This document shows, one piece after another, positions 1-5,027 of a stretch of DNA of 7,721 nucleotides. Below the pieces are notes generated by a model. The model searched no databases. It was given only the letters and a program-made list of their open reading frames with translations, and was not told the DNA's origin. The stretch's first letter is position 1. Each line of letters starts with the position of its first letter. The stretch is from PALSA-660 sp036508075. Its GTDB lineage: Bacteria; Actinomycetota; Coriobacteriia; Anaerosomatales; PALSA-660. The translations under genes and the position numbers were made by a program. Where the stretch lies: contig DATCIA010000084.1 of the NCBI GenBank assembly GCA_036508075.1, positions 1-7,721 on the forward strand, written 5' to 3'.

Positions 1-1
1 C

Positions 2-646
2 GCCCCTGCGGTCGCGACCTTCGTGACCGCGCTCGCGAAGAAGGTCGATCACCCGGCGGTGAACTCGAAGCGCATCGTCTCGCACAGCTCCTTCAGGATC
101 AGCGCATCGTCCGAGGGCGCGAAGACCGGCCAGGCGGCAGGTGCCGCAGCGATCACCGCCGCGCTGGCCACGGAGGCCACCGGGTCCGGGGCCACCACGG
201 TGACGGTCCCGGTCGCGGTCCTGAAGCCGAAGGTCACCCGCACCAACATCGGCAAGACCATCGTGGTCGTGCTCGGTCACTTCCGGGTCCGCCTGTACAA
301 CGGGCCCAAGCTCGAGAAGTCCTACAGCTGTGCGATCGGCATGCGCGCCTATCCGACGCCGCGCGGCGTGTTCAAGGTCATCTCCAAGTCGGCAGCGCCC
401 ACGTGGCGCAATCCGTACAGCGCGTGGTCGAGGAGCATGCCGTCCCACATCGATCCCGGCTACTACAACCCGCTCGGGCTGCGCGCGCTCTACCTGAACG
501 CGCCGGGCATCCGCATCCACGGCACGTCGAAGACCTACTCGATGGGTCACGCGGCGAGCCACGGCTGCATCCGTCTCACGAACCACAACGTCGTGGACCT
601 CTACCCGCGCGTGAAAGTCGGCACCCCCGTCTACATCATCAAGTAG
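2..646 (+). CDS. L,D-transpeptidase (YkuD domain), 5'-truncated by window edge
   Basis: This is the C-terminal part of an L,D-transpeptidase, an extracytoplasmic enzyme that makes 3-3 peptidoglycan cross-links or attaches ligands to peptidoglycan. The frame is open from base 2. A GTG at 23 could in principle start translation, but the codons before it are coding-like, and the residues after it (TALAKKVDHPAVNSKR) resemble the end of the peptidoglycan-binding domain often found upstream of YkuD domains. I therefore read the gene as cut by the left edge, with any signal or membrane segment lost. An alanine/threonine-rich linker follows, then the catalytic domain from about base 260 to the end. 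The active-site signature is clear: an IRIHGTS segment with its conserved histidine (codon 518-520), then SHGCIRL with the nucleophilic cysteine at codon 566-568. The protein ends normally (VGTPVYIIK, TAG stop). The next gene is convergent, 18 bp away. Family assignment is very secure; the true start is not visible. Confidence 0.93.
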   Translation, partial: APAVATFVTALAKKVDHPAVNSKRIVSHSSFRISASSEGAKTGQAAGAAAITAALATEATGSGATTVTVPVAVLKPKVTRTNIGKTIVVVLGHFRVRLYNGPKLEKSYSCAIGMRAYPTPRGVFKVISKSAAPTWRNPYSAWSRSMPSHIDPGYYNPLGLRALYLNAPGIRIHGTSKTYSMGHAASHGCIRLTNHNVVDLYPRVKVGTPVYIIK

Positions 647-664
647 CGGGGATCGGCGGGGCCG

Positions 665-1177
665 TTACCGCCCTTCGGGCGTCCTGAGCACCAGCAGACA
701 GCGCTCCGAGCCGGGCATCCCCAGCCGGTCGAGGAACTCGAGGTTGAGCCCCGCGCCTTCGAAGGTGCCTTCGTCGACCGCCGCCGAGATCGAGCACATG
801 ACGTCGATCTCCTCGGGGTCCAGGCCGGCTTCCTTCCAGGCGTCCACCAGCGGACACGAGGTCATGCTGAGGACGATGTGGTCCTCGCCCTCCTCCTCGA
901 CGCCGGGGTTGAACAGCTCGCCGGCGCACGGCGACCCGTCGCAGAAGATCGCTCCCACCTCGGCCAGGTCGCCGGCGTGCGCGGCAGCGCGGTACTTGCG
1001 CCCGACCTCGACGCCGCGCCGGTAGATGGCGCGCTTCATGAGCTCCTTGGCGCGCTCGGGTCCCAGCTCGTCGGCGAGCTCCTCGTACAGGTAGGCGTAC
1101 ATGAAGCCGCGGGTCTCGAAAGCCGCGCGCGTCTCGGCGCGCGACTGTTCCAGTTCGTCCTCGTAGGTTTCGCTCAT
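665..1177 (-). CDS. L-2-amino-thiazoline-4-carboxylic acid hydrolase-family protein
   Basis: This 170-residue, probably cytoplasmic protein has no signal peptide or membrane segment. I recognise the ATC-hydrolase family from its C-terminal half: a hydrophobic strand ending in SCP (C108), then AGLDPEEIDVMC (C128), an acidic ISAAVDEG segment, and a final strand with C160 after a glycine-rich turn. Further cysteines lie at 79 and 84. The N-terminal half is charged and helical. The founding members hydrolyse 2-amino-thiazoline-4-carboxylate on the bacterial route to L-cysteine; many relatives in anaerobes have no demonstrated substrate, so the reaction here is only inferred from the family. The start ATG (1177-1175) has a GAGGAG ribosome binding site about 8 nt upstream on the minus strand. 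The gene is divergent from marR and shares its control region. No carbamoylase or racemase of the classical ATC pathway is visible beside it. Confidence 0.72.
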   Translation of the reverse strand: MSETYEDELEQSRAETRAAFETRGFMYAYLYEELADELGPERAKELMKRAIYRRGVEVGRKYRAAAHAGDLAEVGAIFCDGSPCAGELFNPGVEEEGEDHIVLSMTSCPLVDAWKEAGLDPEEIDVMCSISAAVDEGTFEGAGLNLEFLDRLGMPGSERCLLVLRTPEGR

Positions 1178-1205
1178 GCGGGGGTCTCCTCGTGTCGTGC
1201 GCCGT

Positions 1206-1220
1206 CGGGAGGTACTCCCG
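1206..1220. repeat. Inverted repeat CGGGAG-GTA-CTCCCG in the divergent region
   Basis: A perfect 6-bp dyad with a 3-bp centre lies just downstream of the candidate minus-strand -10 box, in the predicted leader of the ATC-hydrolase-like gene. It could be a protein-binding operator or a small leader hairpin. It shares the core AGGTAC with the palindrome at 1314-1323. Function is inferred from position only. Confidence 0.45.
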
Positions 1221-1232
1221 CGGTCGAGAGCG

Positions 1233-1238
1233 ATGATA
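1233..1238 (-). promoter_or_regulatory. Candidate -10 box for the ATC-hydrolase-like gene
   Basis: On the minus strand this reads TATCAT, five of six matches to the sigma-70-type -10 consensus, about 56 nt upstream of the start codon. No convincing -35 hexamer lies 16-18 bp further upstream, so the call rests on one box and on the position within the divergent intergenic region. Confidence 0.35.
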
Positions 1239-1270
1239 CCCGTCGGCGCCCGTGCGACCGTGTCGGTCCG

Positions 1271-1307
1271 GTAACGCCTCTCGCCTGTCGACGGTCTCCG
1301 GCGTTAC
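1271..1307. repeat. 8-bp inverted repeat GTAACGCC / GGCGTTAC
   Basis: GTAACGCC (1271-1278) and its exact reverse complement GGCGTTAC (1300-1307) are separated by 21 bp. The right arm overlaps the candidate marR -10 box (1305-1310). Spaced arms of this kind can bind a dimeric regulator on two half-sites or form a stem in RNA. The position across the promoter makes a regulatory role plausible, but nothing in the sequence proves it. Confidence 0.45.
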
Positions 1308-1310
1308 AAT
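1305..1310 (+). promoter_or_regulatory. Candidate -10 box for marR-MFS
   Basis: TACAAT matches the TATAAT consensus at five of six positions in an otherwise GC-rich region. It would place the transcript start at about 1316-1318 and give a leader of roughly 30 nt before the marR start codon. The best -35 candidate (TCGCCT at 1281-1286, 18-bp spacing) is weak, as expected for a promoter under regulation. Confidence 0.5.
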
Positions 1311-1313
1311 CGC

Positions 1314-1323
1314 TAGGTACCTA
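1314..1323. promoter_or_regulatory. Palindrome TAGGTACCTA, candidate MarR operator
   Basis: A perfect 10-bp palindrome, with one further matching pair outside a single mismatch (1312/1325), sits directly over the predicted transcript start of marR. MarR-family dimers characteristically bind short palindromes overlapping the -10 box or start site of their own gene. Autoregulation through this site is therefore the simplest reading, although the binding is inferred. Confidence 0.5.
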
Positions 1324-1336
1324 ACCTTATGCATCC

Positions 1337-1341
1337 GGAGG
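1337..1341 (+). promoter_or_regulatory. Ribosome binding site that sets the marR start
   Basis: GGAGG lies 5 nt before the ATG at 1347. An in-frame ATG at 1329 lies upstream of this site and would make the ribosome binding site part of the coding sequence, so 1347 is the better start. Confidence 0.75.
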
Positions 1342-1346
1342 TCTTC

Positions 1347-1787
1347 ATGAGCGCCGCCGCCGCGCATCCCGAGTACCTCTCGTACCGCGCCAAGCGTCTG
1401 TACCTGCTGATCTGCCAGCGTGTCGAAGACGCGCTCAAGCCGTACGGCCTCGGCCGCAGCCAGTGGCAGGTCATCGCCCGACTCGCCCGGTCCGGCACGC
1501 TGGCTCAGCGGGAGCTGCAGCAGGCGATGCAGATCGAATCGGCGACGCTTACCTGCGTCGTCGACACGCTCGCAGCGAAGGGCTGGCTCGAGCGCACGGA
1601 GAGCACCACGGACCGTCGTGTGAAGATGCTGCGCCTGACGCCGGCCGGGCGCGAGCGGATGGGTGGCATCCCGGATCCGTACGAGGCCGTGGAACGTCGC
1701 ATGCTCGGCACGATCGGCGACGAAGACCGCGCGCAGGCGCAACGTGTCATGGAAGCCATGATCCTCAATCTGGAAGACCGGAGCTGA
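1347..1787 (+). CDS. MarR-family winged-helix transcriptional regulator
   Basis: This 146-residue protein has normal MarR length. The N-terminal helix (about 8-35) and C-terminal helices (about 112-143) form the expected dimerisation region. Between them lies the winged helix-turn-helix: LGRSQWQVIARLARSG (35-50), TLAQRELQQAM (51-61), the recognition helix around IESATLTCVVDTLAAKG (63-79), and a wing with the family-typical TTDRR then LTPAGRE (87-103). MarR proteins are cytoplasmic dimeric repressors that release DNA on binding small phenolic or lipophilic ligands, or on oxidation; C23 and C70 are present but nothing shows that they are redox-active. The gene begins the unit and the MFS transporter starts 17 nt after its stop, the classic arrangement of a repressor controlling an efflux pump. 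The palindrome at 1314-1323 is the likely operator. The ligand is unknown. Confidence 0.9.
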   Translation: MSAAAAHPEYLSYRAKRLYLLICQRVEDALKPYGLGRSQWQVIARLARSGTLAQRELQQAMQIESATLTCVVDTLAAKGWLERTESTTDRRVKMLRLTPAGRERMGGIPDPYEAVERRMLGTIGDEDRAQAQRVMEAMILNLEDRS

Positions 1788-1804
1788 TCCCCATCGTTTC
1801 ATCT

Positions 1805-3124
1805 GTGAAGAAGAAGAAGCACACGGTCCGCCATCGCGCGGCCGTGTCGCTGAGAGTGCAGGGTCGCCGGACCTTCTCGTCGCTGAAGGTCCGCAACTAC
1901 CGTCTGTACTTCATAGGCCAGTCCATCTCGTTGTGCGGTTCGTGGATGCAGGCCATCGGACAGTCGCTGCTGGTGCTTCGGCTCACGGGGTCCGGGGTCG
2001 CGCTCGGGCTGGTGACCGCGTTGCAGTTCACACCCATCCTGCTGCTCGCCCCGTACGGGGGAGTGCTCGCCGACCGCTTCTCGAAACGCCGGATCCTGCT
2101 GATCACGCAGTCGATCGCCGGGGTGCTCGCGCTCGTATTGGGGGCTCTGGTCCTCACGGGGACCGTGCGGTTGTGGATGGTCTACGTGCTCGCGCTGGGG
2201 CTTGGCCTCGTCAACGCGGTCGACAACCCGACGCGGCAGACGTTCGTTCACGAGCTCGTCGGACGTGCACGGCTGGGCAACGCGGTGACGCTCAACTCGA
2301 TCATCGTCAACCTGAGCCGCGTCGTGGGCCCGGCGATCGCGGGCGTGCTCGTAGCGCAGGTCGGCCTCGCCGCATGCTTCCTCATCAACGGTGTCTCGTT
2401 CGGAGCCGTTCTGGCCTGCTTGGGCATGATGCGCGTGGCCGAACTCACCCGGGCCGTACCGGTCAAGCCGGCCAAGGGCCAGTTGCGCGCGGGCTTCGCC
2501 TACGCGTGGGACACGCCTGTGGTGCGCGACGTGCTGATCATGATGGCGCTGGTGGGCACGCTCACCTACGAGTTCTCGGTCACGTTGCCGCTGCTCGCTC
2601 ACGTCACCTTCGCCGGATCGCCCTCCGCGGTCGCGACCGCGGTGGCGCTTCTCATGTCCGCCATGGGAGCGGGCGCTGTGGTCGGCGGATTGGTGATAGC
2701 GGGCCGCCGTACCGCCACGATGGGGGCACTGGCCACGGGAGCGTTCGGCTTCGGCGCGGCGATGGCGCTCGTCGCCGTCTCACCGACCCTGGCTTGGGCG
2801 AGCGTGGCCATGGCGGTCGTCGGCTTCTTCTCGGTATCCTTCACGTCGCTCACCAATACGATCCTCCAGGTCGTCACATCGGCAAGCATGCGCGGGCGGG
2901 TCATGGCGCTGTGGGCGATGGCGTTCATGGGGATGGGCGTGATCGGGGCGCCGATCATTGGCTGGATCGGCCAGTACGCAGGTCCGAGGTGGAGCCTTGT
3001 GGTCGGTGCCGTCGCGTCGATCGCGGCCGGTGCGGTGGCCCTGGCCTCCGCCCGGGCGCACGGACAAGAGGTCATGGGCACGACGCTCGCTCTACCGGTG
3101 ATCCGGCACGAGAAGACAGCCTGA
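1805..3124 (+). CDS. MFS efflux transporter (MFS_3 / enterobactin-exporter-like)
   Basis: This is a 439-residue inner-membrane protein of the major facilitator superfamily, expected to export a small molecule by proton antiport. It opens with a basic KKKK stretch and the segment FSSLKVRNYRLYFIGQ, typical of the group, then about 12 hydrophobic segments. Motif A between helices 2 and 3 is clear (GGVLADRFSKRR, 85-96). The signature DNPTRQTFVHELVG (140-153), after helix 4, is characteristic of the enterobactin-exporter-like MFS_3 branch. A related arginine-rich turn (SASMRGRVMALW, 359-370) marks the second half. I place the start at GTG 1805, which gives a sensible length just after the marR stop, but no good ribosome binding site precedes it; GTG 1844 or 1856 are alternatives, and translation may be coupled to marR. 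The substrate cannot be told from sequence; the MarR neighbour suggests a drug, phenolic or secreted metabolite. Confidence 0.88.
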   Translation: MKKKKHTVRHRAAVSLRVQGRRTFSSLKVRNYRLYFIGQSISLCGSWMQAIGQSLLVLRLTGSGVALGLVTALQFTPILLLAPYGGVLADRFSKRRILLITQSIAGVLALVLGALVLTGTVRLWMVYVLALGLGLVNAVDNPTRQTFVHELVGRARLGNAVTLNSIIVNLSRVVGPAIAGVLVAQVGLAACFLINGVSFGAVLACLGMMRVAELTRAVPVKPAKGQLRAGFAYAWDTPVVRDVLIMMALVGTLTYEFSVTLPLLAHVTFAGSPSAVATAVALLMSAMGAGAVVGGLVIAGRRTATMGALATGAFGFGAAMALVAVSPTLAWASVAMAVVGFFSVSFTSLTNTILQVVTSASMRGRVMALWAMAFMGMGVIGAPIIGWIGQYAGPRWSLVVGAVASIAAGAVALASARAHGQEVMGTTLALPVIRHEKTA

Positions 3125-3130
3125 CGAAGC

Positions 3131-3145
3131 CGGCGCGCGGCGCCG
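3131..3145 (+). repeat. GC-rich hairpin between MFS and aldo/keto reductase genes
   Basis: CGGCGC and GCGCCG enclose a 3-nt loop, a strong 6-bp stem 6 nt after the MFS stop. There is no T-tract after it, so it is not a standard intrinsic terminator; it may attenuate transcription, protect the mRNA end, or be chance in GC-rich DNA. Confidence 0.3.
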
Positions 3146-3172
3146 CAGGCATACGACAATGATGGAGGACGC

Positions 3173-4318
3173 ATGCTCTACCGCACGCTCGGCTCGACCG
3201 GCGTGAAGGTCTCCGCACTCGGATTCGGCTGCATGCGGTTGCCGGTGATCGGCGGCAAGGCGCAGGACATCGACTATACGGCCGCCACGGAGATGCTCCA
3301 TCACGCGATCTCCGGCGGGGTGAACTACGTCGACACGGCGTACTTCTACCACGCCGAGCAGTTCGGTCAGCCCGGTCAGAGCGAGCCCTTCGTGGGCCAG
3401 GCGCTGTCGGGCGGGTGGCGCGACAAGGTCAATCTCGCCACCAAGCTGCCGCAGCAACTCCTCAAGACCCGCGACCAGATGGACGCCTTCCTCGAGATGC
3501 AACTGGAGCGGCTGCAGACCGACCACGTCGACTTCTACCTCGTGCACGGGATCACCGGCGAGTCGTGGGACCGCGTGCGCGATCTGGGCGTCGTCGAGTT
3601 CCTCGACAAGGCGCGTGCCGACGGCCGGATCCGCTTCCCGGCCTTCTCCTACCACGGGCAGGCGGCCGACTTCGCTCGTGTCGTCGACGCGTACGACTGG
3701 GCGTTCGCTCAGATCCAGTACAACTACATGGACGCCGACTACCAGGCGGGCGCGGCGGGACTGCGCTACGCGGCCGACAAGGGGATCGGCGTCGTCGTCA
3801 TGGAGCCGCTCAAGGGCGGCAAACTCGCGGGTAACCTGCCGCCGGAGGTCCGGACCATCTTCGAGACCGCGGACCCCGAGCGCAGCGCGGCCGAATGGGC
3901 GCTCCGCTACGTGTGGAACGAGCCCGGCGTGAGCCTGGCGCTGTCCGGCATGAACACGATGGAGCAGGTCGTAGAGAACCTCGACATCGCTTCGCGCGGC
4001 GAGGCCGGATCGCTGTCCGCCGTTGAGCTGGCGCTCTACGACCGCGCCAGGACGGCGATGGCCGCACGGATCAAGGCCGACTGCACCGCGTGCAGCTACT
4101 GTCAGCCGTGTCCTGCCGGTGTCGAGATCCCGCGCGTGCTCGCCTCGCTCAACGCCGCCGCGGTGTGGGACGACGCGAACCAGTGGCTGGCCGGGTACAC
4201 GCAGGTGCAGGGCGGCGCATCGCTGTGCACCGAGTGCGGTCAGTGCGAGGACATCTGTCCGCAGGGCCTGCCGATCCGCGACCTGATGAAGGACGCCGCC
4301 GCGCTGTTCGGCAGGTGA
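3173..4318 (+). CDS. Aldo/keto reductase with C-terminal double [4Fe-4S] ferredoxin-like domain
   Basis: This 381-residue, probably cytoplasmic protein joins a TIM-barrel aldo/keto reductase to a ferredoxin-type tail. The barrel (about 1-275) starts with the typical LYRTLGSTGVKVSALGFGCMR. It keeps the catalytic tetrad as D54, Y59, K91 and H125, and the segment VVMEPLKGGKLA (208-219) common to this branch. The tail holds two cysteine groups: C304, C307, C310, C313 followed by P, and C352, C355, C358, C362 followed by P, each fit to ligate one [4Fe-4S] cluster. Such proteins are widespread in anaerobes; electrons may pass between a ferredoxin-like partner and a carbonyl substrate, but substrate and donor are not known and this is inference. 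The ATG at 3173 has GGAGG 4 nt upstream (3164-3168). It lies 48 bp after the MFS gene and 127 bp before the next operon, so it could be transcribed alone or by readthrough. Confidence 0.9.
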   Translation: MLYRTLGSTGVKVSALGFGCMRLPVIGGKAQDIDYTAATEMLHHAISGGVNYVDTAYFYHAEQFGQPGQSEPFVGQALSGGWRDKVNLATKLPQQLLKTRDQMDAFLEMQLERLQTDHVDFYLVHGITGESWDRVRDLGVVEFLDKARADGRIRFPAFSYHGQAADFARVVDAYDWAFAQIQYNYMDADYQAGAAGLRYAADKGIGVVVMEPLKGGKLAGNLPPEVRTIFETADPERSAAEWALRYVWNEPGVSLALSGMNTMEQVVENLDIASRGEAGSLSAVELALYDRARTAMAARIKADCTACSYCQPCPAGVEIPRVLASLNAAAVWDDANQWLAGYTQVQGGASLCTECGQCEDICPQGLPIRDLMKDAAALFGR

Positions 4319-4380
4319 CGCTCCATGGCAGGACCAGGGACATCGTTCCCTCGCGGAGTGCTCGCGCGACGGTGTATCGT

Positions 4381-4396
4381 TCGCGTACGCACGCGA
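4381..4396. repeat. Inverted repeat TCGCGT-ACGC-ACGCGA upstream of XRE-cupin gene
   Basis: A perfect 6-bp dyad with a 4-bp centre, containing the 8-bp palindrome GCGTACGC (4383-4390), lies in the 127-bp gap before the XRE-cupin gene. It is one of two dyads in this gap and is a candidate operator. No good promoter boxes could be assigned; TATCGT at 4375-4380 is the nearest -10-like hexamer. Confidence 0.35.
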
Positions 4397-4409
4397 CACG
4401 TTCACGATG

Positions 4410-4422
4410 GGGACCCGGTCCC
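4410..4422. repeat. Near-perfect palindrome GGGACC-C-GGTCCC upstream of XRE-cupin gene
   Basis: Six-base arms flank a single central base, 24 nt before the XRE-cupin start codon. The form suits a dimeric helix-turn-helix regulator, so autoregulation by the downstream XRE-cupin protein is possible. That is inference; GC-rich DNA yields such dyads by chance fairly often. Confidence 0.35.
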
Positions 4423-4445
4423 GCCGGCGAGGGAAGGGACGCTCG

Positions 4446-5018
4446 ATGCCAGCAGATACCCGTATCGGCACGAAGGTCACCACGGTGCGCGAGTCGCTGG
4501 GGCTCTCGAGCGAGGAGCTGGCCGAGCGCAGCGGTTGCGACGTGGCGGTCATCCGCCGCATCGAAGTCGGCGAGATCGCGCCGTCGCTCGCACCGCTGAT
4601 CAAGATCTCGCGCGCGCTGGGTGTGCGCCTCGGCACGCTGCTCGACGACGACGTGAACGTCGGCCCCGTCGTCACCCGCGCCAACGAGGCGACGGAGGTC
4701 GCGCGCCTCAAGTCGCTCGAGACCGGCGCCGCCGGCGGCACGCTCGACTTCTTCTCGCTCGCCGCCGGAAAGACCGCGCGCCACATGGAGCCGTTCCTCA
4801 TCGACGTCAAGCCCGCGGAAGGCCACGCACTCTCGAGCCACGAGGGCGAGGAGTTCCTCTTCGTGCTCGCAGGGGAGCTCGACGTAGAGTACGGCAAGGA
4901 CACGTTCGTCCTCGGCGCCGGCGACAGCATCTACTACGACTCGATCGTCCCGCACCAGGTCCGCTCCGCGGGCGAAACCCCCGCGCGGATCCTCGCCGTC
5001 GTCTACGCACCGGCGTAG
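4446..5018 (+). CDS. XRE-family transcriptional regulator with cupin sensor domain
   Basis: This 190-residue cytoplasmic protein has two domains. Residues about 8-66 form an XRE-type helix-turn-helix (VRESLGLSSEELAERSGCDVAVIRRIE, then SLAPLIKISRALGV). Residues about 95-188 form a single small cupin barrel, with candidate metal or ligand residues H132 and E136 in SSHEGEEFLFVLAG and H170 in YDSIVPHQV. In this family the cupin senses a small ligand and the HTH binds DNA near the metabolic genes beside it. Here an acyl-CoA synthetase starts 9 nt after the stop, so the protein probably controls the acyl-CoA/2-oxoacid operon. The ATG at 4446 is chosen because AAGGGA lies 6 nt upstream; an in-frame ATG at 4407 would add 13 arginine-rich residues, has no ribosome binding site, and would run through the palindrome at 4410-4422. 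Confidence 0.9.
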   Translation: MPADTRIGTKVTTVRESLGLSSEELAERSGCDVAVIRRIEVGEIAPSLAPLIKISRALGVRLGTLLDDDVNVGPVVTRANEATEVARLKSLETGAAGGTLDFFSLAAGKTARHMEPFLIDVKPAEGHALSSHEGEEFLFVLAGELDVEYGKDTFVLGAGDSIYYDSIVPHQVRSAGETPARILAVVYAPA

Positions 5019-5027
5019 GGGCGGGAC

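Noticed and set aside
669..681. Hairpin CGCCC-TTC-GGGCG as a terminator for the L,D-transpeptidase gene
   Set aside because: The 5-bp stem has no T-tract and lies inside the last codons of the convergent gene, so it is adequately explained as coding sequence.
1329..1346. Upstream in-frame ATG as the marR start
   Set aside because: It has no ribosome binding site, and the codons after it are the GGAGG site serving the ATG at 1347.
4336..4351. AGGGA/TCCCT hairpin after the aldo/keto reductase as a terminator
   Set aside because: Only 5 bp of stem, a 6-nt loop and no T-tract; too weak to call.
4407..4445. Upstream in-frame ATG as the XRE-cupin start
   Set aside because: No ribosome binding site; adds an arginine-rich stretch unlike the family N-terminus and overlaps a palindrome, while ATG 4446 has AAGGGA at good spacing.
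3092..4930. 612-codon open frame on the minus strand
   Set aside because: It runs antisense to the aldo/keto reductase and XRE-cupin genes, both of which have clear domains, catalytic residues and ribosome binding sites. Its translation is rich in Arg, Val, Leu and His with no recognisable domain, as expected for antisense of GC-rich codons.
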